A stretch of DNA of 64,000 nt from Aquirufa antheringensis (lineage in GTDB: Bacteria > Bacteroidota > Bacteroidia > Cytophagales > Spirosomataceae): NCBI RefSeq assembly GCF_004307425.1, contig NZ_SEWZ01000001.1, positions 63,662 through 127,661 of the forward strand, given 5' to 3'. Below the pieces are notes generated by a model. The model was not told the origin of the DNA. It did not search any database and saw only the letters and a program-made list of their open reading frames with translations. Positions 34,525 through 43,331 of the stretch are shown here, one piece after another; position 1 is the first letter of the stretch, and each line of letters begins with the position of its first letter. The position numbers and the translations under genes were made by a program.

Positions 34525-37074
34525 TTAAGCCGCGGTCGCGGGTTTTAAACGGCGATACGTCGCAATAAATAAACCGATGAAAATCAAGATAGATCCGATC
34601 CACACTAAATTAATGTAGGGTTTCTCTAAGGCTTTCACGACGATTAATTCCTGTTGGGTGGTATTCCAAGCAAAACCAAACTCCTGCGCTTGCGGGTTAA
34701 TACCTGTGAATTTAATCTTAATGCCTGTTTCCTCACTTTCGAAGGCGGGCATCGCGACCATTCCCCCTTTAATCACGAAGATAGGGCTTAAGGTAAATTG
34801 CTGTGAGTTTTTGCCTAATACTTGGAAGTTCGCTTGAACCGCCGCATCGTTCTCCGCTAATTCTACGCCATCCACATTCGTTACACGCGTTACATCCTTT
34901 AGGATCGCCACGAAGTCATTGATGAAAAGCGTGTCGCCAGTTGTGACCGTTTGAGCTTCTGTCTGAGACCATTGTTTTTCAGAACCTGCCTCTGCCGCTA
35001 AGCGTGGATCAAGTGAAACGTAGGTATAAATATCGTGGTTCCAGGCGTGTTTCACGTCTGGGGAAATGGCTGTGCCCATTTTCGGATTTACTTGCCATCT
35101 CGGGAAGAGCGAAACTGCTTTTCCTTCCTCGTTCTTGAATTCTAATTCGTAATAGGTATTCTCTGGTTCTACCGTTACCGTGTCGCCTTTAGTCGCGATT
35201 TTTACGCCATCACGTTCGATGTTTTTCAAAGCTACAGCATGGAAATCGCCTTCGATAATCTCAAAATCATTCTTGTTAAAGTATCCCTTGTGTCCGCGCA
35301 CCTCGATGCGGCGTCCTTTGTAGGTTACTAGGTAGTCCTGCATTTGGGCTCCTTGACCTAACCAAAGCGGCAAGTTCTCCTTGTTTTCCTTATTGTTATC
35401 CTTCGTGAATTCTTCCACTTTCGTGCTGATCGCGAAACCCGAGCGGTTGAGCGATACGACTTTAGAATAACCCGCGGAGAATAAAATTCCGATTAACATA
35501 ATCGCTAATCCTACGTGCGCCAGCGCTCCGCCCACTAAGGAGAATTTCTCGCGAATCAAGAACCACAAGATTTTGAAGTTCGCCAAAACCGCGAATAAAC
35601 TGCTCCATAACAAGGCGATGTACGAAAACGTATAAATCTTACCAATGTTAATGAAGACCACGCTCAATAAAGTCGCCGCTAACGCTGGACTTACCAAGGG
35701 TTTGAAAGTGGTGCTCTGCTTGATTTTCCCCCACCATACATATTGTCCGATGCCACTTAAGATGGCCACCGCTAAGAAAATCCAAATTTGGATCTTGCTA
35801 TAGTGTTCCGCTTGATCTGCCGGTAAGGCGATGTTTGAAAGAACGCCAAAGGCCTCGGCAATCTTATTATAAACGGGAATCGAAGTCGTGAACGTTAATT
35901 GGAAAGCAGACAATCCTAAAACCGCTGCTCCTACGAAAACCCAAAACTCGCGGTTATACGTCCCCAGTTCTTTTTGGTCCTTAGGTATATCCTTCCAACG
36001 GTAAATCGACATGCCGATCGCCACTAAAAGGAAGGTTCCCATGTACAATAACAGTTGTCCAGAAAGCCCTAAATCCGTAAAGGAGTGTACAGAGGCATTT
36101 CCTAAGATTCCAGAACGATTTAAGAAGGTCGAATACAAGACCAAAATGAAGGTCGCAATCACTAAAATGATCGACGTCTTTAACGCTGAGCTAGACGTCT
36201 TGTGGGCAATCATCGTGTGGATAGCCCCTAATAAGACTAGCCAAGGTACGAACGACGCATTTTCTACCGGATCCCAGTTCCAATAGCCCCCAAAGTTCAA
36301 AGTCTCATAGGCCCAATACGCACCCATCATAATCCCTATCCCTAGAACACCGGCGCTAAATAAAGCCCAAGGCAAAGCGGGCATCACCCATTCCGTTAAT
36401 TTCTTCTTCCACAATCCTGCGATCAAATACGCGAACGGAACCAAGGTTAACGCAAATCCTAAGAACAAGGTAGGCGGGTGAATCACCATCCAATAGTTTT
36501 GAAGTAAAGGATTCAGACCGCGTCCGTCTTTAGGGATAAAATTCGGTTGCATACTCCAAACCGGAAGATCGGGCTGCGCCTCGCGCAACAACAAGAACGG
36601 TGAGGAGCCTATTTTTAAATCAATCCAAGGAATAATGACCCCTAAAATCATCGAAGTCAAGAACGTCTGCACTAGTGCGAAAACGGTCATGACAGGAGAC
36701 TCCCACTTTGGATTTTTGATCATCAATAACAGTCCTAAAACCGCTTGCCAAAAAATCCACAGCAAAAACGAACCCTCTTGTCCCTCCCAATAACAGGAAA
36801 TCATGAACATGGTAGGCAATTGCAAGGAGGAGTGCGTAAAGGCGTAATGGTATTCGAAATAATGGTTATAAATGATGACGAAAAGACTTGCCGCCACCAC
36901 AATCACCGAGATGAAATGCAGCCCGAATAAAACGCGCGCCGTGTTCTTCCAATCATTCTCTAATTCATTCGCTGATTGAGTCGATTTAAAGTACGCAAAA
37001 GTCGCTAACAGCGCTGTTACGAAGGAAATAATAACAAATAAATGTCCGACCGAACCGATGGTTTCGTGTATCAT
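34525..37074 (-). CDS. ccmF: Cytochrome c haem lyase CcmF
   Basis: An 849-aa inner-membrane protein that attaches haem to apocytochrome c. It carries ~14 helices, the haem-handling motif 'GGYWNWDPVENASFVPW' (~260), 'SCYWEGQEGSFLLWIFW' (~95) and 'NYWMVIHPPTLFLGFALTLVPFAYLIAGLW'. A large periplasmic segment spans ~550-810 before the last helix. The family is usually ~640-680 aa; the extra length is in this C-terminal periplasmic part, as in other Bacteroidota. It sits one base after ccmE (TAATATG). Confidence 0.93.
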   Translation of the reverse strand: MIHETIGSVGHLFVIISFVTALLATFAYFKSTQSANELENDWKNTARVLFGLHFISVIVVAASLFVIIYNHYFEYHYAFTHSSLQLPTMFMISCYWEGQEGSFLLWIFWQAVLGLLLMIKNPKWESPVMTVFALVQTFLTSMILGVIIPWIDLKIGSSPFLLLREAQPDLPVWSMQPNFIPKDGRGLNPLLQNYWMVIHPPTLFLGFALTLVPFAYLIAGLWKKKLTEWVMPALPWALFSAGVLGIGIMMGAYWAYETLNFGGYWNWDPVENASFVPWLVLLGAIHTMIAHKTSSSALKTSIILVIATFILVLYSTFLNRSGILGNASVHSFTDLGLSGQLLLYMGTFLLVAIGMSIYRWKDIPKDQKELGTYNREFWVFVGAAVLGLSAFQLTFTTSIPVYNKIAEAFGVLSNIALPADQAEHYSKIQIWIFLAVAILSGIGQYVWWGKIKQSTTFKPLVSPALAATLLSVVFINIGKIYTFSYIALLWSSLFAVLANFKILWFLIREKFSLVGGALAHVGLAIMLIGILFSAGYSKVVSLNRSGFAISTKVEEFTKDNNKENKENLPLWLGQGAQMQDYLVTYKGRRIEVRGHKGYFNKNDFEIIEGDFHAVALKNIERDGVKIATKGDTVTVEPENTYYELEFKNEEGKAVSLFPRWQVNPKMGTAISPDVKHAWNHDIYTYVSLDPRLAAEAGSEKQWSQTEAQTVTTGDTLFINDFVAILKDVTRVTNVDGVELAENDAAVQANFQVLGKNSQQFTLSPIFVIKGGMVAMPAFESEETGIKIKFTGINPQAQEFGFAWNTTQQELIVVKALEKPYINLVWIGSILIFIGLFIATYRRLKPATAA

Positions 37075-37075
37075 A

Positions 37076-37519
37076 TTAATTTTTTGCTGCTACTGAGGCG
37101 CTTGAGTCTGCTGAAATTTTACCTTCTTGGTACTTAGAAGGGCATTTTAATAGAATTTTATCGCAATAGAAAACCTTGTCAGAATGCATGCTGCCTACGA
37201 GTACAATCTTCTCAGATTTCTCAAAATCCTGCGGCTTAGGAGCGGCATAAATCACTTGATTTTCCCGGCCTAAACTGTCTTGCACTAAAAACTCTAAACG
37301 ATTCGCATCTAAGGCAGGGTTGTAATTTAAGCCCACGATTTGACCTGCTGCATCTTTTCTTAAGGTTCCCACCACGTGAACTTTCTGGTTCGGATCCTGC
37401 TGAGAAATGCGTTCCGCTTCGTCAAAACCTACATAAGTACTTGCGTCGCCTGTCGTGATCAAAATGATGCCGATAGCAACCGCAATTAAAATTAATCCGA
37501 TGATGTGTGTCTTTTTCAT
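37076..37519 (-). CDS. ccmE: Haem chaperone CcmE, cysteine-type (CxxxY)
   Basis: A 147-aa single-helix periplasmic chaperone that carries haem from CcmC to CcmF. The OB-fold region includes 'KVHVVGTLRKDAAGQIVGL' and 'VLVGSMHSDKVFYCDKILLKC'. The haem-binding motif, HxxxY in E. coli, reads C-P-S-K-Y (about residue 130-134), so the covalent ligand is a cysteine. Cys-type CcmE proteins are known from some other lineages. The start overlaps the ccmD-like stop (ATGA). Confidence 0.92.
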   Translation of the reverse strand: MKKTHIIGLILIAVAIGIILITTGDASTYVGFDEAERISQQDPNQKVHVVGTLRKDAAGQIVGLNYNPALDANRLEFLVQDSLGRENQVIYAAPKPQDFEKSEKIVLVGSMHSDKVFYCDKILLKCPSKYQEGKISADSSASVAAKN

Positions 37520-37716
37520 TTGCTGCGTTTTTCTAAATCAGTAACTTTTCTCTCTAAACGAAATAAATAGGCAAATAAGCCCATCAATACGACGCTAACC
37601 ACCGCGATCACTACGTAGATTTTTCCATCTGCACGGAATTGATCTGCCATCTCGATATCGCTCGCTTGAGCGCTGGCCGTGAAACTTAATAATAAGAGTA
37701 AAAGGAAAGCTTTCAT
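37516..37716 (-). CDS. ccmD: CcmD-like small membrane protein
   Basis: A 66-aa protein with a signal-like first helix ('FLLLLLLSFTASAQA'), one later helix (~33-52, 'IYVVIAVVSVVLMGLFAYLF') and a basic C-terminus 'RLERKVTDLEKRSK'. This matches the CcmD plan, a small protein that helps release holo-CcmE. It sits exactly between ccmC (TAATG overlap at 37716) and ccmE. Sequence identity in this family is weak, so position is the main evidence. Confidence 0.78.
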   Translation of the reverse strand: MKAFLLLLLLSFTASAQASDIEMADQFRADGKIYVVIAVVSVVLMGLFAYLFRLERKVTDLEKRSK

Positions 37717-38384
37717 TATAACTCGTTTTGTTGTTCTATGTTTTTAATACGGATACGCAATTGCGCGATCCAAAAACCCAATAAAGTCCAGCCAATAATC
37801 GCTGGATAAAAAACCATCCGCATGCGGTTATCTAAGTCCATTTTAGAAAAAGCCGGGTTTCCGCCATTTCCTGGATGCAAGGAATCGGTCATGCGTGGCA
37901 AAATCCAAATCAACACCATAAAGATGACGAACGCAAAGATGTTGTACACCGACGAAATGCGAGCTTTCTGCATCTCATCTGGCATCGAAGAACGTACCAG
38001 CGAATAAGCTAGGTAGATTAATAATCCGATCGCGACGGAATTTAATTTTGGGTCGTTTGTCCACCAATCTCCCCACGTAAACTTCGCCCAAACACTTCCC
38101 GTAATCAAGCCTAAAATGGCGAAAACCATTCCCACCTCCACATATGCACTCGAAATCAGATCAGATTTCAAATCTGATTTGCGCAAATATTGAATCGAAT
38201 GATACACAGATGTTCCTAGCAGGAAAATCATCGTGAACCACATCGTCACGTGAAAATACAGGTTTCGGATCGTCTCGTTTAAGATCGGTTGGCGCGGCAC
38301 TTGTCCGTTAAAACCGGCATAGACGGTGTAGATCAATAAAATGATCGACAAAATCTTCCAATATTGGCGTTTTACTGTTTCCAT
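37716..38384 (-). CDS. ccmC: Haem exporter subunit CcmC
   Basis: A 222-aa six-helix inner-membrane protein that loads haem on CcmE. The WWD-domain motif 'FTWGDWWTNDPKLNSVAIGLLIYLAY' lies at ~105-130, with haem-ligand histidines expected in 'YFHVTMWFTMIFLL' and 'RMTDSLHPGNGG'. It overlaps ccmB by 13 nt and ccmD by one base. Confidence 0.93.
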   Translation of the reverse strand: METVKRQYWKILSIILLIYTVYAGFNGQVPRQPILNETIRNLYFHVTMWFTMIFLLGTSVYHSIQYLRKSDLKSDLISSAYVEVGMVFAILGLITGSVWAKFTWGDWWTNDPKLNSVAIGLLIYLAYSLVRSSMPDEMQKARISSVYNIFAFVIFMVLIWILPRMTDSLHPGNGGNPAFSKMDLDNRMRMVFYPAIIGWTLLGFWIAQLRIRIKNIEQQNEL

Positions 38385-39040
38385 ATATACGGGAAAAGGA
38401 TCCCAGAAAATACAATAACGATGATATCTAAAGCGCCTAAAATGGCGATCTCATCCCAGTTTTCTGAGAGTGAAATGCCGTCAAGGGCGCTTTTAGACAA
38501 TTTTAATAATAACAAAAGCAACGGAATGATCAGCGGAAAGCTCATCACCGCCATCAAAGTGGCTGAATTTTCTCCCTGTGCCGCGATTCCAGCCACTAAA
38601 GAAAGAGTAGATGCAAACCCAATCGCACCTAAAAGTAGGGAAACAAGATACAATGGCATATTTCTCACCGGATTCCCCATGACCCAAGAATAAAAGAAAA
38701 TGCCGATTAAGGATACGCCCAGCATCACTAACGTATTGTAGATGATTTTACTGAAAATAACTGATTCAGGCTTCGCAAACGTATAATAGAAGATGTTTCG
38801 GTTCGCGGATTCTTGGGTAAAACTCTTGCCCACCGCATTCACGGCGGAGAACAAAAGGATGATCCAAAACAACGTATTCCACATGATCGGATGGATAGAC
38901 TGTTGTTTGGCTTTAAAGGATAAATAGCAGATGAAAATGGTCGCCGCTAAATACAGCACTAGCCCGTGGATCGCATATTTGTTGCGCCACTCTAATTGCA
39001 TTTCTTTGCGAATCAACACGAAAATTTCTGTTAATGCCAT
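38372..39040 (-). CDS. ccmB: Haem exporter subunit CcmB
   Basis: A 222-aa six-helix permease of the CcmAB transporter. The ATG at 39040 ('MALTEIFVLIRKEMQLEWRNKYA') is chosen over one 39 nt upstream because family similarity begins there. Other marks are 'WNTLFWIILLFSAVNAVGKSF' and 'MSFPLIIPLLLLLLKL'. It is the first gene of ccmB-C-D-E-F-(72 aa)-corC. The ATPase partner CcmA is not in the window. It is divergent from feoA. Confidence 0.92.
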   Translation of the reverse strand: MALTEIFVLIRKEMQLEWRNKYAIHGLVLYLAATIFICYLSFKAKQQSIHPIMWNTLFWIILLFSAVNAVGKSFTQESANRNIFYYTFAKPESVIFSKIIYNTLVMLGVSLIGIFFYSWVMGNPVRNMPLYLVSLLLGAIGFASTLSLVAGIAAQGENSATLMAVMSFPLIIPLLLLLLKLSKSALDGISLSENWDEIAILGALDIIVIVFSGILFPYIWKQ

Positions 39041-39078
39041 GAACCTGCAATTTACGACAGAAAAAACTATTTGTATCA

Positions 39079-39109
39079 TTTTTTAGCTCAGAAATACTTA
39101 GTACATTTG
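39079..39109 (+). promoter_or_regulatory. Promoter of feoAB
   Basis: TACATTTG at 39102-39109 is an exact TAnnTTTG box, with a T-rich -33 region (39079-39084, imperfect TTTG) 18-19 nt upstream. The start codon of feoA is 33 nt downstream. I see no obvious Fur-box palindrome. Confidence 0.6.
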
Positions 39110-39141
39110 TGTCTAATTTTGAATTATTCTAAATAGTGAGA

Positions 39142-39369
39142 ATGGTAAACTTGGCCGACTTGAAGATTGGAGAAAAGGGGGAGATAGTGGGCTTCACGGA
39201 CGAGTCACTTTCGTTAAAGCTATTAGAAATGGGATGTTTGCCGGGAACGGAGGTTGTATTGACCCATCTGGCACCTTTCGGCGATCCGATCGCTATACGT
39301 GTTTCTGGTTCCTACACGCTGTCTATGCGGCGGGAGGAGGCGGAAACGATGCTGATTAAACGAACATAA
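39142..39369 (+). CDS. feoA: Ferrous iron transport protein FeoA
   Basis: A 75-aa SH3-like domain protein that supports FeoB. It shows the family pattern 'LADLKIGEKGEIVGF', 'LKLLEMGCLPGTEVVLTHLAPFGDPIAIRVSGSYTLSMRREEAETMLI'-like spacing over nearly its full length. The ATG at 39142 is preferred to an in-frame GTG two codons earlier. feoB follows after 3 nt. Confidence 0.93.
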   Translation: MVNLADLKIGEKGEIVGFTDESLSLKLLEMGCLPGTEVVLTHLAPFGDPIAIRVSGSYTLSMRREEAETMLIKRT

Positions 39370-39372
39370 ATT

Positions 39373-41499
39373 TTGGCAAAAACACCTAAAATAGCACTGA
39401 TTGGAAATCCCAATGCAGGAAAATCCTCTCTATTCAATTCCTTAACAGGATTGAATCAGAAGACGGGTAATTTTCCGGGGGTGACCATGGAAAAGTTGAC
39501 GGGAATTTGGGAATTAGAGCCTAAGCGACCGGTAGAAATTTTAGATTTGCCAGGTATCTACAGTATTTATCCGAAGTCAATCGACGAGGAATTAGTGATC
39601 AATATCTTAGGGGATCCCACCCATCCAGATTTTCCGGATATGGCCATCGTGGTGGCGGATGCCTCTAATTTAAAACGTAATTTATTGCTGTTTTCGCAGG
39701 TACGAGACCTAGGTATACCTACGGTTTTGGCCTTAAACATGATTGATGTCGCGGAAAATGAGGGCTACGTCATTAACTCGATCAAGCTGGCACGTGAACT
39801 AAATGTGGAGGTGGCAGAGGTGAATGCTAAACGAGGGATTGGTTTAAATGGCCTGAAACTAGCCGTCGTAAAGTCGCTTGCAAATCGCTATGCTTCGAAC
39901 GATGCGCTTCCATTACCGGTCGCAGAGGAGCTCATTCAAGAGGTGCAGGCAAAGTTTGGGGACGGGGAGACTTATCGTTCGCTTTTGTGGTTAATGGAAC
40001 ATGATCGGATGAAAATGTTCTCTAAACAGCAGCGAGAATCGTTCGATGCTATTCAAAACAAGCACCATTTTTCGTCAAAGAAATACCAATCGGAAGAGAC
40101 GGTCAAGCGTTACGAGCAAATTACGGAGGTGGTAGATCGTTGTGTGATTAATTTAAATCGCCAATGGGATGCCGCACCTGTTCGGACCTGGACGGATCGA
40201 TTGGATAAATTCTTTTTACATCCGGTGGGAGGTTATGTATTCTTTTTAGCTATTCTTTTCGTGATGTTCCAGGCCATTTTTACGTGGGCTACCTATCCGA
40301 TGGACGCCATCGACGGGGGAGTGGCTGCGTTGAATGATTGGTTGAAAGGCGTGTTGCCTGATTCTGCTTTGACCGCCTTATTAACGGATGGTTTGATAGC
40401 GGGTATCGGTGGCGTTTTAATCTTCATTCCGCAAATCGCCTTTTTGTTTTTGTTCATTTCCCTCTTAGAGGAGACGGGGTATATGTCACGGGTAATGTTC
40501 ATTATGGACAAGTTGATGCGTCGATTTGGGTTGAATGGAAAGTCCGTAGTGCCCTTGATTTCTGGGGTAGCTTGTGCGGTGCCGGCGATTATGAGTACGC
40601 GATCGATCGGTTCTTGGAAGGATCGTTTGATCACTATTTTAGTGACTCCTTTGATGTCATGCTCGGCACGTCTACCTATTTATACGGTATTGATTGCCCT
40701 AGTCGTGCCGGAGAAAAATACGCTATTTGGCTTATTTAATTTGCAAGGCTTGGCTTTATTTGGGCTGTACCTGTTGGGCTTCTTCATGGCATTGGTTTCT
40801 GCTTGGGTGATGAAGGTTATTTTAAAGGCCAAAGAAAAGAGCTATTTCATCATGGAATTGCCCACCTACAAGGGGCCTCGATTCAAGCACGTGGCGATGA
40901 CCATTTTTAATTCGGTCAATGCTTTTGTGTTCGAAGCGGGTAAGATTATTGTGGCCATCTCGATTGTGCTTTGGGTATTAGCGAGTTATGGTCCTGGTGA
41001 TAAAATAGCGGAGGCTGAGGCTCGGGTTCGCCAGGAAAATCCAACTTTGCAAGGAGTTAAGCTGCAAAATAAAATCTCAGCAGAGAAATTAGAGAACTCG
41101 TATGCGGGGCATTTTGGTCATTTTGTGGAGCCTGTGATTCGTCCTTTAGGCTATGACTGGAAGATCGGGATTGCGTTAATCACTTCTTTTGCTGCCCGCG
41201 AAGTCTTCGTGGGAACCATGTCTACCATCTACAGTATGGGAGGGGAAGTGGATGATGAAAATGCAACGATTAAAAACCGGATGCGCGCAGAAATTAATCC
41301 GGCGACAGGCAAGCCCATGTACGATGCGGCCTTAGGTTTCTCCTTGTTGATTTTCTACGCTTTTGCGATGCAATGTATGAGTACGCTTGCCACGACTTAC
41401 CGCGAGACGAAGTCGTGGAAGTATCCTTTGATTCAGTTTGGCTATATGACGGCTTTGGCCTACTTATCAGCCTTCGCCGTCTACCAATTATTGTCTTAG
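39373..41499 (+). CDS. feoB: Ferrous iron transporter FeoB
   Basis: A 708-aa GTP-gated Fe(II) importer. The G domain (~1-165) has G1 'GNPNAGKSS', G2 'NFPGVTMEK', G3 'DLPGIYS' and G4 'NMID'. The membrane domain follows with Gate motifs 'VACAVPAIMSTRSI' and 'MSCSARLPIYTVLI', and the C-terminal part has 'LITSFAAREVFVGTMSTIYS'. The start is TTG, 3 nt after feoA. It overlaps the convergent hotdog gene by 4 nt. Confidence 0.95.
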   Translation: MAKTPKIALIGNPNAGKSSLFNSLTGLNQKTGNFPGVTMEKLTGIWELEPKRPVEILDLPGIYSIYPKSIDEELVINILGDPTHPDFPDMAIVVADASNLKRNLLLFSQVRDLGIPTVLALNMIDVAENEGYVINSIKLARELNVEVAEVNAKRGIGLNGLKLAVVKSLANRYASNDALPLPVAEELIQEVQAKFGDGETYRSLLWLMEHDRMKMFSKQQRESFDAIQNKHHFSSKKYQSEETVKRYEQITEVVDRCVINLNRQWDAAPVRTWTDRLDKFFLHPVGGYVFFLAILFVMFQAIFTWATYPMDAIDGGVAALNDWLKGVLPDSALTALLTDGLIAGIGGVLIFIPQIAFLFLFISLLEETGYMSRVMFIMDKLMRRFGLNGKSVVPLISGVACAVPAIMSTRSIGSWKDRLITILVTPLMSCSARLPIYTVLIALVVPEKNTLFGLFNLQGLALFGLYLLGFFMALVSAWVMKVILKAKEKSYFIMELPTYKGPRFKHVAMTIFNSVNAFVFEAGKIIVAISIVLWVLASYGPGDKIAEAEARVRQENPTLQGVKLQNKISAEKLENSYAGHFGHFVEPVIRPLGYDWKIGIALITSFAAREVFVGTMSTIYSMGGEVDDENATIKNRMRAEINPATGKPMYDAALGFSLLIFYAFAMQCMSTLATTYRETKSWKYPLIQFGYMTALAYLSAFAVYQLLS

Positions 41500-41945
41500 A
41501 AAGAGAAAGGAATCGAAGTCGCCGCTAAGTTACTTACTCCTTTTGCGAGCAGTTTGCCTTGGGCATTATGCAATTTAGCTTCTACATTAGCAATCTTCTT
41601 ACCCACGCGGTGAATCTCGGTGGTGACAGTAATAACCTCGTTCGCCTTTGCACCGTATAAAAAGTCGATGTACAAATTAATCGTCACATAGAGGTGGTCG
41701 ATCTTCGCGGTAATCAGTGTCATTCCCATCATCTCATCTAACATGGCAGAAATCACACCGCCATGGATTACTCCTGCATGGTTTAATTGATCTGGTCTAA
41801 CCACAAATTCAGCGGTTAATTTACCTGCTTCGGCTTTCACTAAGGTCCCGTCTAACCATTTTCCAATGGGAGCCGGATTTCCGTCAGCGATTTTTTTGTG
41901 TAAATTTTGATTCAGGTAGGCTAAAACTTGTTCGTTTGGTTCCAT
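41496..41945 (-). CDS. PaaI-type hotdog thioesterase
   Basis: A 149-aa hotdog-fold protein. The ATG at 41945 fits the family length; a longer frame reaches into the DUF2147 gene. The motif 'NHAGVIHGGVISAMLDEMMGMTL' carries the active-site HGG and Asp/Glu, and 'YVTINLYIDFLYGAKANEVI' follows. It likely hydrolyses an acyl-CoA of unknown identity. It lies 19 nt downstream of the DUF2147 gene on the same strand. Confidence 0.85.
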   Translation of the reverse strand: MEPNEQVLAYLNQNLHKKIADGNPAPIGKWLDGTLVKAEAGKLTAEFVVRPDQLNHAGVIHGGVISAMLDEMMGMTLITAKIDHLYVTINLYIDFLYGAKANEVITVTTEIHRVGKKIANVEAKLHNAQGKLLAKGVSNLAATSIPFSF

Positions 41946-41964
41946 GTTAGGCGGGATGATTAGA

Positions 41965-42384
41965 TTAAGAGCGTGTCCAGGTAGAAGTTCTACCAAACAT
42001 CGAGATACCCACAAAACCGCGAATATCTAATGTTTTGTTCCCGTCTTTTATTTTTAGGATGCAATCGTAGGTCTTTCCAGAGTTAGGATCGTAAATCGTC
42101 CCGTTTTCCCAGGCAGAACCGGTGAATTTGAAGTTCTTTAAAATCACGGCACCTAGTAGTTCTCTACTACGTAATTTTTCGTCTGGATTTTTACCATCTC
42201 TTCTTCCGGGTGTCTTGCCCCAGGAAATTTTTCCATGGTATTGATCTCCTTGTTTGTAAATAATGATTTTTCCGTCTTTATCTTGGGAAATCCATTCGCC
42301 TAGAATGGCATCAGAAGCCGTATTAGCGAAAATAGAAACAGATACGAATAACAGTGTAAGGAAAGTTAAGCTAAACTTTTTCAT
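41965..42384 (-). CDS. DUF2147 family exported protein
   Basis: A 139-aa protein with a signal peptide ('MKKFSLTFLTLLFVSVSIFA') and a lipocalin-like DUF2147 domain: 'ILGEWISQDKDGKIIIYK', 'YHGKISWGK', 'VILKNFKFTGSAWENGTIYDPNSGKTYDCILKI'-type strands and a final 'LDIRGFVGISMFGRTSTW'. The function of the family is unknown. It has a very clear promoter and is followed by the thioesterase gene. Confidence 0.88.
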   Translation of the reverse strand: MKKFSLTFLTLLFVSVSIFANTASDAILGEWISQDKDGKIIIYKQGDQYHGKISWGKTPGRRDGKNPDEKLRSRELLGAVILKNFKFTGSAWENGTIYDPNSGKTYDCILKIKDGNKTLDIRGFVGISMFGRTSTWTRS

Positions 42385-42427
42385 TCGTTTGTATTTTTTG
42401 TGATGGTGAAGAGCACTAATTTAAGAT

Positions 42428-42457
42428 CAAAAATACTAAACAAATCGTGACCCCAAA
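42428..42457 (-). promoter_or_regulatory. Promoter of the DUF2147 gene
   Basis: On the minus strand TTTG (42454-42457), an 18-nt spacer and TATTTTTG (42428-42435) make an almost ideal Bacteroidota promoter, 43 nt before the start codon. Confidence 0.75.
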
Positions 42458-42564
42458 AGTTTATTTTTTAAGGTAGAAATCGAGGGAAAATTGTGGCTCT
42501 CGTTTGGAATGCTTATTTTTGTGGATATTTGGCACAAAACCGTACCAATCCATTAATAAACTAT

Positions 42565-43326
42565 ATGAATTATCATTTAAATCAAATTCCAGATCGCACG
42601 GCTAAACCTCGTCAGAAAGGCTTAACCATGGTCATGGATAAAGGACTAAGTCTACGTCAAGTGGAGGATTTCTTAGAAACTGGCGCAGATTATACAGATA
42701 TCGTCAAATTAGGTTGGGCTACTTCCTATGTGACCCCTAATTTGAAGGAAAAGTTAGCTTTATATAAGTCCGCTGGAATTCCAGTGTATTTTGGAGGAAC
42801 CTTATTTGAGGCGTTTTATATTCGCGGGCAATTTGATGATTACCGTCGCGTATTAGACGAATATGGGATGGAATATGCCGAAGTTTCGGACGGTTCAATC
42901 GAAATGGAGTCTGATATCAAATGTGAATTAATTCGCACCTTAGCCACGCAAGTAACCGTTCTTTCTGAAGTGGGTTCGAAGGATGAAGCTAAAATTATTC
43001 CTCCCTACAAGTGGATCAAATTGATGCGCATGGAATTAGAGGCGGGTGCCTGGAAGGTGATCGGAGAGGCGCGTGAGGGTGGTAATGTGGGTTTGTTCCG
43101 TTCGTCTGGAGAAGTGCGTCAAGGCTTAGTAGAAGAAATTTTAACGGAGATTCCAGAGGAGAAAATCATCTGGGAAGCACCGCAGAAGTCGCAACAAGTT
43201 TGGTTCGTGAAACTGGTAGGAGCGAACGTGAACGTAGGAAATATTGCACCGCAAGAAGTAGTTTCACTTGAAACGATTCGTTTAGGATTACGTGGCGATA
43301 CATTTGACCACTTCTTAACGAAATAG
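42565..43326 (+). CDS. comA: Phosphosulfolactate synthase (ComA-type)
   Basis: A 253-aa TIM-barrel enzyme that joins sulfite to phosphoenolpyruvate, giving phosphosulfolactate. The ATG at 42565 is chosen over one 72 nt upstream because the family begins near 'KPRQKGLTMVMDKGLS'. Other family marks are 'DIVKLGWATSYV', 'YFGGTLFEAFYIRGQ', 'EVSDGSIEM' and 'KIIWEAPQKSQQVWFVKLVGANVNVGNI'. In Bacteroidota the product probably leads to cysteate and the sulfonolipids of the outer membrane rather than to coenzyme M. It is followed by dedA and aroE in the same direction. Confidence 0.88.
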   Translation: MNYHLNQIPDRTAKPRQKGLTMVMDKGLSLRQVEDFLETGADYTDIVKLGWATSYVTPNLKEKLALYKSAGIPVYFGGTLFEAFYIRGQFDDYRRVLDEYGMEYAEVSDGSIEMESDIKCELIRTLATQVTVLSEVGSKDEAKIIPPYKWIKLMRMELEAGAWKVIGEAREGGNVGLFRSSGEVRQGLVEEILTEIPEEKIIWEAPQKSQQVWFVKLVGANVNVGNIAPQEVVSLETIRLGLRGDTFDHFLTK

Positions 43327-43331
43327 TTCGG

